From: Paraburkholderia diazotrophica
Lineage (GTDB): Bacteria; Pseudomonadota; Gammaproteobacteria; Burkholderiales; Burkholderiaceae
DNA length: 64,000 nt
Assembly: GCF_900108945.1 (NCBI RefSeq)
Contig: NZ_FNYE01000029.1
Coordinates: 1 to 64,000 of the forward strand
Direction of reading: 5' to 3'
The translations under genes and the position numbers were made by a program. Positions 34,926-43,652 of the stretch are shown here, piece by piece. How positions within the stretch are numbered: position 1 is the first letter of the stretch; each line of letters starts with the position of its first letter. A model generated the notes under the pieces. The model saw nothing but the letters and a program-made list of their open reading frames with translations, did not search any database and had not been told where the DNA came from.

Positions 34926-35189
34926 AGCACCCCCGCACTGCACAAGAGACTTGAGAAAGCACTTTAACTTTAGGCGTTGATCTCTCGTCTCTCTAGTTGT
35001 TTTGACGAAATAGCAACAGTCAGATTCGAATGGGAGCACTGAGCATTTCGTCGGTTTTCATCGTGTTCCCGCCGATGCACGCAGTCTGTGCGCTGGCGAC
35101 CGCAATCCATGCGGCGTGCGGCTCGCGCAACACCTGAAGTGGCATTGAATATGCTGTTGCGGCGTACATGTGCGCGTGGACGAAAACGA

Positions 35190-36529
35190 TCAGTTGACCG
35201 AATCGGCCTTATGCACCCATGTCCTCTGACATGTCGCAAGCGCTGCGCCCGCTGCAAGCAGACATGCGGAATAAATGAGGCCGCGTTCGAGACCGGCGCC
35301 GTCGGAGACCCAGCCGATCACCGTCGGCCCGACGATCTGCCCGAACGCAAAGACGATCGTGAAAGCGCTGATGCCACGCGCCCAATGCGCGGCGGGCAGG
35401 TTGTGGCGCACGAACGCTGTCGTCGATGCGACGGCGGAAAGGAACGTCGCGCCGAACAGCAGCCCAGACGCAAACGCGACGGCGGGATGCGCGACGAGCG
35501 CCGGCAACAGCGTCGCCAATGCAAGCAGCGCATTGAGGACGGCCAGCGCCTGACCGCCGCGCATGCGGTCGAGCAGCCGCGACCAGATGCGCGCGGAGAC
35601 GATCGTCGCCATGCCGAGCAGCACATAGAAGCCCGTCACGACGCCTTCGCTCATGCCGCCGCCACGCAGGAGCGCGACGATGAATGTCATGTAGCCGATA
35701 TAGCCAACGCCGAAAAGCCCATAGCCGGACAGCGCGAACGCATAGCGAAAGATCGACACGGGCCGCGTTGTTGCGGCCGCTTCGCCTGCCGCGCTCGTCC
35801 GCAACACGTGCTGCCTGTCGACGCGTTTCGCAGCGATGCCGGCGACGATCGACAACGCAACGCATGCACCCGCAAGCGCAAACCATGCGAATTGCCAGCC
35901 ATGCACGGTCTGCACGAGCGTCGCGGGCACGAGCAGCGCCGATGCGGCGATGCCCCATCCCGTGCCGCCGTAGTAGAGGCCGAGAACGAGCCCTGCATCG
36001 CGCGGGCTCGACGATGCGAGCCGCGCCGCCAGCACGCCGCCGCTCACGAAGATGAACGCGCTCGCGATGCCCGTCGCGACACGTTGCGCGAACAGCGTGT
36101 TCGTATCGGACAGCGTGCCGGTCGCGGCCATCAGCAAGGCCGTCGCAATGCATCCGCCGATAAAGAGCGCGCCCGCCGGCCAGCGCCGCGACAGTCGGGG
36201 AAACGCCAGCGCGCCGAGCAGATAGCCGAGCGCGTTCGCCGTGTTCATCGCGCCCGCTTGCGCGAAGCTCCAGCCGAGGTCCTTTTCATCGAAGGCAACA
36301 GCAGCGCGTACGAAAAGCGCGCGAGCCCAAGCGCAATCGCGCTGCCCATCGACAAGCTGATGGCGAGCCACAGCGTCCGTCCGCGGCGCGGCAGGCGAGC
36401 GTCCTGCGCGGCGCGCGACGCTTCGCCGGCTGGCGCTTCATCCCTTGTCCGCCGCTCGCCTCGTTCAATGAGATCGGTGAGGCTGATGTGGGTCCACGAA
36501 AATCTGCGGCGAGCGAAGCCAGTCGTCAT
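35190..36529 (-). pseudogene. Frameshifted YbfB/YjiJ-type MFS transporter
   Basis: The N-terminus (about 36529-36285) is in one frame and ends its transporter-like part with LARFSYALLLPSMK; the rest (about 36285-35190, from DLGWSFAQAGAMNTANALGY) continues in the -1 frame. In the family these two pieces are continuous (motif ARFSYxLLLPxM-x-DLGWxxAQAG). The break lies at a run of four T on the plus strand (36283-36286), where one missing A on the coding strand would restore MKKDLGW. All other membrane helices are intact, so this is either a recent inactivation or a base-calling error in a homopolymer. Intact, it would be an MFS exporter of about 445 residues. Confidence 0.8.
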
Positions 36530-36684
36530 GTCGTTGTTCGTGTCAATCGGTTGGGCTATCACTGTACATCGCGAGCGTGCGTTCAGTGGGCACGCATTCG
36601 ATGCGCATCGAACGCCGGCGCGGCGCTTGCTGGAAACTTCGCTAGCCTGATAGCGTATCGATCTTCACTACAGAGACCGTTCTT

Positions 36685-38298
36685 GTGTTGAATCCGCTTC
36701 TGGCCATCCGTCACCGGCTTCGCCATCTCGAGCGCACGCACGGCGCGGCCGTGTCGCAAGCGGTCGGCAATCGCCCGTTCCTGACGGGCATCGCGGGCAC
36801 GCTGATCGCGACGGCGATGGCGGGTCTGACGCTGGCCACGCTTTACTCGGGACGCACCGATGCGCTGAACCATGCACGCGAAACGTCGGCGAATCTCGTG
36901 CTGCTGATTTCGAGCGATATCGCGCGCAACGTCGAGATCTATGACCTGTCGTTGCAGGAAATCGTCCATCGCGCGCAGGAACCCGCCGTCTGGCAGATGC
37001 CCGATGAACTGCGCCGCACGATGCTCTTCGATCGCGCGACACTGGCCGCGTACCTCGGCGGCGCCTATGTCGTCGATGCGCAAGGCATGCTCAAGGCGAC
37101 GCAGCAAGGCCCCGTCAACAAGACCGTCAAGTTCGACGACCGGGACTACTTCATCGTTCAGCAGCGCGATCCGCATGCGGGCCTGTTTGTGTCGCATCCG
37201 TACCGGTCGCGGCTGCGCGGTCATGAGCTTTCGTTTGCACTCTCCCGCCGCATCGATGCACCCGACGGCTCGTTCGCGGGCGTCGCGCTGCTCGCAGTGC
37301 GCATCGCCTATCTGCAGCGGCTGCTCGACAAGGTCAGCACGGGGGACGCGGGAACGGCCGCGATTCTGCGCGACGATGGCACGGTGCTCGCGCGCAAGCC
37401 GTTTGTCGAAGGCCTGATCGGCACCAACGTCAAAGGGATTCCGCTGTACGCTGACAGGCGGACGGGAACAGCGGGGTCGTATATCGACTATTCGCCCGTC
37501 GATCATGTGCAGCGCATCTACTCGTACGAGCATGTGCCCGGCACGCCGCTCGTGGTAGTCGTCGCGCCTGCCGTCGATGATGTGCTCACGCTATGGCGCA
37601 CGCGCAGTGTGATTGCGGGCGGACTCACCTTCATGCTGGGTGCGATCGTCGTGCTGGTTTGCTGGACGCTTGCGTTCACGCTGCGCGACAAGGTGCGCGC
37701 GCAGGCGCGCCTCGCCGAGCTGGCCGCCACCGACCCGCTCACCAAGCTGAGCAATCGCCGCACGCTCGACCTGCATCTCGACGAGGAATGGCGCCGCGCG
37801 CGGCGCAACGGTGCGCCGTTGTCGGTGCTCTTCATCGACATCGATTACTTCAAGCGCCTCAACGACACCTACGGCCACGCAGCCGGCGACGAAGTGCTGG
37901 CGGCCGTCGCGGATTGCATCGCGTCGGTGGCGCGGCGCTCGGTCGACATGGTCGCGCGATATGGCGGCGAAGAGTTTGCCGTCGTGCTGCCGGACACGGC
38001 GTCGAATGCAGCCGTCCATGTCGCCGAGAAAATCCGCCGCGTCGTCGAGACGTTGCACGTCAGGCAACTGCCGCCCGATCACGGCGGCTTGACGGTGAGC
38101 ATCGGTGTCGCGACATGCCGCCCCGCCGACGGCGGCACGCCGCCGGAACTCGTCGCCGCCGCCGACGCGCAGCTCTATGCGGCGAAGGCGGCTGGGCGCA
38201 ATCAGGTGAAATCGGCGGAATGGACGCAGGCGCAAGCGCCGACGGATGAGGTCCACGATCACGCAGATCATGCTGATCCGGCGAAACGGCATGCCTGA
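36685..38298 (+). CDS. Membrane diguanylate cyclase (periplasmic sensor plus GGDEF)
   Basis: 537 residues from a GTG start. Helix 1 (about 32-54) and helix 2 (about 312-336) bracket a periplasmic region of about 255 residues that has the look of a double Cache (PDC) sensor, including RDYFIVQQRDPHAGLFVSHP. The cytoplasmic GGDEF domain (about 350-515) has the intact active site GGEEF at 427-431 and the product-inhibition I-site RSVD at 418-421, five residues upstream. So it should make cyclic di-GMP and be feedback-inhibited. Ligand unknown. It is divergent from the broken MFS gene. Confidence 0.94.
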   Translation: MLNPLLAIRHRLRHLERTHGAAVSQAVGNRPFLTGIAGTLIATAMAGLTLATLYSGRTDALNHARETSANLVLLISSDIARNVEIYDLSLQEIVHRAQEPAVWQMPDELRRTMLFDRATLAAYLGGAYVVDAQGMLKATQQGPVNKTVKFDDRDYFIVQQRDPHAGLFVSHPYRSRLRGHELSFALSRRIDAPDGSFAGVALLAVRIAYLQRLLDKVSTGDAGTAAILRDDGTVLARKPFVEGLIGTNVKGIPLYADRRTGTAGSYIDYSPVDHVQRIYSYEHVPGTPLVVVVAPAVDDVLTLWRTRSVIAGGLTFMLGAIVVLVCWTLAFTLRDKVRAQARLAELAATDPLTKLSNRRTLDLHLDEEWRRARRNGAPLSVLFIDIDYFKRLNDTYGHAAGDEVLAAVADCIASVARRSVDMVARYGGEEFAVVLPDTASNAAVHVAEKIRRVVETLHVRQLPPDHGGLTVSIGVATCRPADGGTPPELVAAADAQLYAAKAAGRNQVKSAEWTQAQAPTDEVHDHADHADPAKRHA

Positions 38299-38444
38299 AC
38301 CGCGACGCGTGAAACGCACTTGAATTGCGGGGAAAAACGCTCACTATTCGCGCGATAGCCACGCGCGGCGTCGACATAGACTTGTTCGCGTCTCCAGGTT
38401 CTCCATGATTCTCCACGCAGTCGGAATCATCGGGACGATTTGCG

Positions 38445-38477
38445 CGCCACGGCTTTTGTCCGTGGCGTTTTTCTTTT
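38445..38477 (+). terminator. Terminator downstream of the diguanylate cyclase
   Basis: CGCCACGG (38445-38452) pairs with CCGTGGCG (38460-38467), followed by TTTTTCTTTT. It sits about 150 bp after the cyclase stop and 40 bp before the end of the convergent LacI gene. Confidence 0.85.
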
Positions 38478-38518
38478 CTGATCGAAACCAGGAGCACGGG
38501 TGAGGCAGGCCGCGCGCC

Positions 38519-39607
38519 TCAACGGAAGTTTGGCCGCCAGCTCTCGCGCTGGCTGCGCTCATCGCGCCCGGCAAAGCGCTGCGCCACTTCGTGCGGAATA
38601 TTCTCCGGCGTCACCACCACGACCGACGACGACGCGCTTACCGCCGACCCAGGCAGCAGCTTGTGAAAGCACATCACGTGCTGACACGCCGATCGCATGT
38701 CCTGCCGCAAGTCGTGATGCAGCACCGCCGTGATCGCGCGATCGCGCAGCAACTGCACGTTCTCGCGATCCAGGTCGTGTCCGATGAAGCACTTCGGGTG
38801 CTGGTTCAGCGAACTGAGCGCGCGCAGAATCGCCGCGTTGCCGCCGCCCATCGAATAGACGGCGGCGATCTTCTGCCGCGCTTCGACTGCCTTGCGCACG
38901 CGGCCTTCCGTCTCCGCGTCGAGTCCCTGCCCGCCGCTCGCGTCGATCAGCGTCAGATGCGCGTAGCGTTCGCGAAGCGTCGCGCGAAAGCTCGCCTCGC
39001 GCTCTTCTTCACCGCGAAAGCGCTCGTTGCTCATCGTCACGAGCACGTTGCCCGCGCGCCTGCCGATCCAATGGCCGATCAGATACGCAGCCGTCGCACC
39101 GCCGACGCGATTGTTGAGCCCCGCATACGCAATGCGTTCCGACGCCGGGATGTCGGTGAACATCGTCACGACGGGAATCTCGCGCTGCTTCAGCTCGGCG
39201 ATCGCCTGTGCGATCTCGGGCACATCCCGCGCTTTGAGAAACACGCCATGACTGCCGCGCCGCGCGATCGCGCGCAACGCATCGACGACCTGCGCCGTCG
39301 TCATCGTCTCCTGCATCAGAAAGCGCGGCCGGAAAATCGCCGGATGCAGGCTCGGAATCGTGTCTTCGAGCGCGTCGCGGATCTCGTCGGCGAAACGGCG
39401 CGGCGCCTCTACGACGACATCGACGACGAGCTTGCGCCCGCTCGTCGCCATCGTCATCTGCTGCTTCTCCAGTTCCCTGATCGCCTGCGTCACGCGACGG
39501 CGCGTGTGCTCGCGAACGTGCGCGCGGCCGTTCAGCACGCGATCGACGGTGGCCGTGCCGAGCCCCGCCTGCAACGCGATTTCCTTGATCAGAAAGGGAT
39601 GACTCAT
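38519..39607 (-). CDS. LacI-family transcriptional regulator
   Basis: 362 residues. The N-terminal HTH and hinge read LIKEIALQAGLGTATVDRVL then NGRAHVREHTRRRV (about 5-40). The periplasmic-binding-protein-like domain follows (about 65-340), with VVTMFTDIPASERIAYAGL and HPKCFIGHDLDRENVQLLRD. It is divergent from the PhyH-like and Gfo/Idh genes with a 130-bp spacer, so it likely represses them and answers to a sugar or cyclitol. The ligand is unknown. Confidence 0.92.
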   Translation of the reverse strand: MSHPFLIKEIALQAGLGTATVDRVLNGRAHVREHTRRRVTQAIRELEKQQMTMATSGRKLVVDVVVEAPRRFADEIRDALEDTIPSLHPAIFRPRFLMQETMTTAQVVDALRAIARRGSHGVFLKARDVPEIAQAIAELKQREIPVVTMFTDIPASERIAYAGLNNRVGGATAAYLIGHWIGRRAGNVLVTMSNERFRGEEEREASFRATLRERYAHLTLIDASGGQGLDAETEGRVRKAVEARQKIAAVYSMGGGNAAILRALSSLNQHPKCFIGHDLDRENVQLLRDRAITAVLHHDLRQDMRSACQHVMCFHKLLPGSAVSASSSVVVVTPENIPHEVAQRFAGRDERSQRESWRPNFR

Positions 39608-39635
39608 GGATCAGCGAGCGAAAGTGCCGCCCATA

Positions 39636-39661
39636 TTTGATGTGTTTTTGATGTTTCGATG
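39636..39661. repeat. Direct repeats TTTGATGT in the LacI / PhyH promoter region
   Basis: TTTGATGT occurs at 39636-39643 and 39647-39654, one helix turn (11 bp) apart, followed by a related TTTCGATG. They lie 30-55 bp from the LacI start in the divergent spacer and may be operator half-sites, although LacI proteins normally use palindromes. Confidence 0.4.
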
Positions 39662-39737
39662 GTAACGCAGCGCCGGAGTTTGGCGATAAGCTGATCCGAA
39701 ACATCCGGCAATCAGGTTGCATGGGACGGGAGACGAC

Positions 39738-40934
39738 ATGAGCCAGAACCCTCGACGTTTTACATCGGGCGCGCATGCATGGTTTCGCGAAGCGGACTGT
39801 TCCGTCGACGACTTCGCGACGCTGATCGACACTTCGCGCGAAGCGCATGCACGGCCGCGCTTCGCCGCCGCCATCGAACAGGCGATTCCCGTGTACGACT
39901 GCGAAGCGCTGCGGCCTGTCGTGGCCGATGCATCGCGCCGTCTCGAGCTGCTCGCCGAATGGGCCGACGTATTGCTCGACGGCGCCGGCGTGTTCGTGCT
40001 CAAGCGAGCCTACGCAGACACGTCCGCGATCGACGATGCCACCGCGATCTTCGAATCGATCATTCGAAGCGAGCGCAAGGCAGGCGGCCGCGCCGATCAC
40101 TTCGCGAAGGCCGGCGCGAACGACCGCATCTGGAACGCGCAGGAAAAGCTCTGCCTCGCCGCGCCGGAAGTGTTCGTGCGCTACTTCGCGAATCCGATTC
40201 TGATGGCGGCTGCCGAAGCGTGGCTCGGCCCCGGCTACCAGATGACATCACAGGTGAACGTCGTGCGGCCGGGCGGTGAGGCGCAACAGGCACACCGCGA
40301 TTTTCATCTAGGCTTTCTCACCGTCGATGAAGCGCAGCGCTTTCCTGCCCATGTGCATTCGATGTCGGCGCTGCTGACGCTGCAAGGCGCCGTCGCGCAC
40401 AGCGACATGCCCGTCGATAGCGGGCCGACCAAGCTGCTGCCGTTTTCGCAGCGTTATCCGCAGGGCTATGTCGCGTGGCGCCGCGCGGATTTCCGCGAGT
40501 ATTTCGAATCTCACTACGCGCAGCTGCCGCTGCAAAAGGGCGATGCGATCTTCTTCAGTCCCGCGCTCTTTCACGCGGCCGGTTCGAACCGCACGCGCGA
40601 CGTGCAGCGAATGGCGAATCTGCTGCAGGTGTCGTCGGCTTATGGACGCGCGATGGAATCGCTCGATCGCACGCGCATGTGCAATGCCGTGTTTCCCGCG
40701 TTGCGTGCGATGCGCGCGCAACAGCGGATCGGCGCAACGGAAGCCGCGGCCGTGATCGCATCGTGCGCGGAAGGCTACGCGTTTCCGACCAATCTCGATC
40801 GCAATCCGCCCGTCGGCGGACTCGCGCCCGCGAGCCAGCAACAGATCTTCGCGACGGCGCTCGATGAACACTGGTCCGACGAAAAATTCGCCGAAGCGCT
40901 GCGCGATCTCGAAGCCCGCAACGCGACGCACTAG
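39738..40934 (+). CDS. Phytanoyl-CoA dioxygenase (PhyH)-family oxygenase
   Basis: 398 residues from the ATG at 39738 (GGGAG upstream). A non-haem Fe(II)/2-oxoglutarate oxygenase by family. Iron ligands are visible as HRD (in QAHRDFHLGF, about residue 194) and a distal His in ALFHAAGSNRTRDVQRM (about 283), with the following Arg for 2-oxoglutarate. The N-terminal 80 residues are an extra helical segment. No signal peptide. It precedes the Gfo/Idh gene by 30 bp, and both are divergent from LacI, suggesting a short catabolic operon for a hydroxylated or methoxylated sugar-like compound. Confidence 0.86.
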   Translation: MSQNPRRFTSGAHAWFREADCSVDDFATLIDTSREAHARPRFAAAIEQAIPVYDCEALRPVVADASRRLELLAEWADVLLDGAGVFVLKRAYADTSAIDDATAIFESIIRSERKAGGRADHFAKAGANDRIWNAQEKLCLAAPEVFVRYFANPILMAAAEAWLGPGYQMTSQVNVVRPGGEAQQAHRDFHLGFLTVDEAQRFPAHVHSMSALLTLQGAVAHSDMPVDSGPTKLLPFSQRYPQGYVAWRRADFREYFESHYAQLPLQKGDAIFFSPALFHAAGSNRTRDVQRMANLLQVSSAYGRAMESLDRTRMCNAVFPALRAMRAQQRIGATEAAAVIASCAEGYAFPTNLDRNPPVGGLAPASQQQIFATALDEHWSDEKFAEALRDLEARNATH

Positions 40935-40964
40935 TCATACACTCACTCGAACCACGGAGACGAC

Positions 40965-42119
40965 ATGACGATAAGCACCATCGGCAGACGCATTCGGCTT
41001 GGATTGATCGGCGGCGGCCCGGGCTCGATCATCGGCGAGACGCATCGCATTGCGGCGCGACTGGATGGCCATTACGACATCGTCGCGGGCGCGCTGTCTT
41101 CCGATGCAGAGCGCGCGCGGCAGGCGGCGTTGAATCTCGGCATCGACGAGGAACGCGCGTATCCGTCCTGGCAGCAGATGATCGAAGCGGAAGCCGCGCG
41201 GCCCGACCGCATCGACGTGGTCGCGGTGATGACGCCCAACGACTCGCATCACGCGATCTGCATGATGGCGCTGGACAACGGCTTTCACGTGATCTGCGAC
41301 AAACCGCTGGCCAACGATCTGGCGCAGGCGCGCGAGATCGCGGCGCGCGTCGACGCGACAAACGCGGAGTTCTGCGTGACGTACTGCTACTCTGGCTTTC
41401 CGATGGTGCGCCAGGCGCGCGATATGGTCCGTGCTGGCGAGCTCGGCGAGATTCGCCAGGTGCATCTGCAATACGTGCAAAGCTACCTGGCTGCGCACGA
41501 TCTGCCCGCAGGATGGCGCACGGAAGAGGGACGCGCGGGACGCTCGCTCGTGCTGATGGATATCGGCACGCACGCGTTTCATCTGGGCGCGTACGTCACC
41601 GGCCTCGACGTCACGCGCGTGTGCGCGGACGTCGGCTCGGCGATTCCCGGCCGCATCATCGACGATTACGTTTCCGCGCTGCTGCGCTATGAGAACGGCG
41701 CGCGCGGCTCGCTCTGGGTGACGAATGCGGCGGCGGGCTCCGAGCATGGACTGAGCTTTCGCATCCACGGCGACAAAGGCGGCCTCGAATGGCATCAGGA
41801 AGAGCCGAACCGACTGATTCATCGCCGGCATGACGGCTTCGAGCAAATCATCACGCGCAGACTCGGCCCGACGATGAGCGAAGGCGCGCAACGCTCGACG
41901 CGCATCGCCATCGGCCATCCCGAAGGTTATCTGGAAGCGTTCGCGAATCTTTATACGGAGTTCGCGGAACGTGTCGCCGGGCGGATCAGTGAAGGTGAAC
42001 GGGGTGACAGACCTACACTCTTTCCGGGCGTAAGCGATGGCGTGAAGGGACTCGCGTTCGTCGATGCCTCGGTGAAGAGCATGGCGGCAGGCACGTGGCA
42101 GGACGTCGAGCGCGCTTAA
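40965..42119 (+). CDS. Gfo/Idh/MocA-family oxidoreductase
   Basis: 384 residues. The Rossmann start IRLGLIGGGPGSIIGETHR is of the GGGPGSxIGxxHR type found in inositol-dehydrogenase-like members. The EKP box is CDKPLAND near residue 110, and the catalytic Asp/His pair lies in DIGTHAFHLG (about 197-206). It would oxidise a sugar or cyclitol hydroxyl with NAD(P). It is 30 bp after the PhyH gene with GGAG upstream. No transporter or aldolase is adjacent, so the pathway is incomplete here. Confidence 0.9.
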   Translation: MTISTIGRRIRLGLIGGGPGSIIGETHRIAARLDGHYDIVAGALSSDAERARQAALNLGIDEERAYPSWQQMIEAEAARPDRIDVVAVMTPNDSHHAICMMALDNGFHVICDKPLANDLAQAREIAARVDATNAEFCVTYCYSGFPMVRQARDMVRAGELGEIRQVHLQYVQSYLAAHDLPAGWRTEEGRAGRSLVLMDIGTHAFHLGAYVTGLDVTRVCADVGSAIPGRIIDDYVSALLRYENGARGSLWVTNAAAGSEHGLSFRIHGDKGGLEWHQEEPNRLIHRRHDGFEQIITRRLGPTMSEGAQRSTRIAIGHPEGYLEAFANLYTEFAERVAGRISEGERGDRPTLFPGVSDGVKGLAFVDASVKSMAAGTWQDVERA

Positions 42120-42139
42120 TCTGCGGATCGTCTGCGCCG

Positions 42140-42175
42140 AAAAAAAGAGCCCTGTTCCGCGGGGGAACAGGGCTC
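42140..42175 (-). terminator. Minus-strand terminator between the Gfo/Idh gene and the repeat region
   Basis: GAGCCCTGTTCC (42147-42158) pairs with GGAACAGGGCTC (42164-42175). The plus strand has A-rich sequence before it and no T-tract after it, so the T-tract follows the hairpin on the minus strand. It may still aid rightward termination 30 bp after the Gfo/Idh stop. Confidence 0.75.
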
Positions 42176-42382
42176 GGTGGATGAGTCATATCGTACAGGC
42201 GCGTGGATGCTTGCCGACTGCTGCTCATCACATGAAGCTGTTATTGGTCACGCTTCTTTTTGCTTCGATTTGGCCCCGCGCCTACTCCTTGCTGCTAACC
42301 CCAACTGCATTCTGCTAAATCGGTAAATCGACTGCTCGTTTGCCGCTGCTACGACTGCTGTTGCCGACTGCGTTACTTCGCT

Positions 42383-42425
42383 ACTGCTGTACTGCGCCAC
42401 TGCTGTACTGCCCTACTGCTATTGC
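42383..42425. repeat. 16-bp imperfect tandem repeat, ACTGCTGTACTGC core
   Basis: The core starts at 42383, 42399 and 42415 (third copy degenerate: ACTGCTATTGC), an exact 16-bp period. More degenerate CTGCT words extend upstream to about 42331. No known repeat family recognised. Confidence 0.6.
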
Positions 42426-42634
42426 AATCGAGGACTTCAAACTGCTGATCGAACTGCAGGCAACCTACGGTCACGCACGACGCGGAGGGGAACCGCATCG
42501 ATGGGGCTTGTTGAATCGTTGCTCCATGGAAAGAAGTATAGGAGCGGGCGCGCGCAATCAATTGACTGAAGCGAGGGCGATTCGTGGCGCTGTTCGCCCG
42601 TTTGTTCGCGGGCGGCCAGCGTCGCGCGATACGT

Positions 42635-42976
42635 TCACGTTGCGAAGCGCGTGCTCGCCGCGTGCGAACGGTAGACGCTGCCGAACAGCACGTCGGGATC
42701 GGCGCGGTCTTCGTCGTCCGTTTCGCTGAGTTCGCGGAACGTCGCGACGAGGCTGTCCCACGAAGCGGACCAGCGTGTTTCTCTCAGACGGCTGCCCGTG
42801 CTGTCCGTAATGCGCAGGACGCCCGTGTCAGGAAAAAAAGTGAGCGTGACCGCCATTCCATCAATGACACACGTCGCAGTACAAGGTTTTGCTGCAAGCA
42901 CGATCGCCTCCGGCTGATATGTGATGAGGTCCGCTTCATTGGCGGGCACGCAGTAAAAAGCAATGGGCATGCCCAT
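42635..42976 (-). CDS. Hypothetical protein (113 residues)
   Basis: Starts at 42976 (MGMPIAFYCVP); a second in-frame ATG lies two codons in. Soluble. It has a strand-rich middle (AVTLTFFPDTGVLRITDSTG), a conserved-looking Trp pair (ETRWSASWDSLVATFRELSE) and an acidic segment (SETDDEDRADPD) before a polar tail. No family recognised and no partner gene. Composition is more protein-like than the competing frame on the other strand. Confidence 0.6.
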   Translation of the reverse strand: MGMPIAFYCVPANEADLITYQPEAIVLAAKPCTATCVIDGMAVTLTFFPDTGVLRITDSTGSRLRETRWSASWDSLVATFRELSETDDEDRADPDVLFGSVYRSHAASTRFAT

Positions 42977-43652
42977 GAAGCGCTCGCGGGGCCGTAAGGC
43001 TTGCTGCGCGGGACATGCCGGCTCTCGCGCGCGACTCAAGAGGGGAACCTCACACCGACGAGTGTTGGCCTGCTCCGCACACAACGCGCTTGCACTGCCT
43101 TTGCCAAACCGACACTGCGGGATTGCTGTTCACGCATGACAGACTCATCAATTCAGTGTTGTCCAGCGAACAGGCAATTTCCATCGTCTGCTGCACATTC
43201 ACCCGGTACGCATCCATTACTCAACGCTTTTAACTCATCGATATGTATACGTAGTAGCAGTTAACAAGCATCGCCGTTTTCTGTGGACAAGCATCAAATC
43301 CGCATTGCGTTCAATCGATTGCGAAACGGATACCCATGCGCATAAGCGTGGGACCCGTGGCGGCAGCCTTGGATAACTTTTCCCGCGTTTGAGTGCTCCG
43401 CGTGTTTACGCAGAATCCGTCCACAGCAATCGCCTCCGCGATATCCCCATGTTGTCCAGAGCATCGTGTGGACATCCGGATGTCAGACCCGCGTGAATTC
43501 AGACGGCGATCGATTGATCGTTGCACTCTCGCACCAGGAGCCTATAACGGAATTCATCGCGCGAAATCGCGGCGACGGGATGATCGCGCCGTCGCGGACA
43601 GGCATCGCTCGCTATCGTCATGAACGCCATAAAGCGTCTGGAGAAAAGCCAT
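42977..43652. other. Gene-free region with repeated TGTCCA-type motifs
   Basis: 676 bases without a believable gene. TGTCCA or its complement occurs at 43160, 43284, 43453 and 43470, and GTCCACA, TTGGATAAC words lie between them; several resemble DnaA boxes with one or two mismatches. The AT content is higher than average around 43180-43280. Upstream short frames lack ribosome-binding sites. Confidence 0.5.

Larger units (their letters stand above)
42120..42634. other. Gene-free region with a minus-strand terminator and tandem repeats
   Basis: 515 bases. It contains a strong hairpin (42147-42175) with its T-tract on the minus strand and a low-complexity ACTGCTGTACTGC tandem array (42383-42430). 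An open frame from 42340 on the plus strand translates into repeated Leu-Leu-Tyr-Cys and is judged non-coding. The leftward T-tract suggests a transcript crosses this region on the minus strand. Confidence 0.5.

Noticed and set aside
36281..36290. Programmed -1 frameshift in the YbfB-type MFS gene
   Set aside because: The local G-AAA-AGG does not form a classic slippery heptamer and MFS genes are not known to use programmed frameshifting; mutation or sequencing error is more likely.
35088..36650. 520-codon open frame opposite the frameshifted MFS gene
   Set aside because: Antisense shadow with strongly biased Arg/His content; the transporter frames have clear membrane helices.
42383..42425. 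CRISPR array
   Set aside because: The period is 16 bp with no distinct spacers and no cas genes; it is a simple tandem repeat.
42340..42729. 129-codon open frame on the plus strand across the CTGCTG-type repeats
   Set aside because: Translates into low-complexity Leu-Tyr-Cys repeats and then runs antisense to the 113-residue gene; no ribosome-binding site.
43157..43482. Replication origin
   Set aside because: DnaA-box-like words are present but no dnaA, repA, parAB or gidA neighbour exists and most boxes have mismatches.
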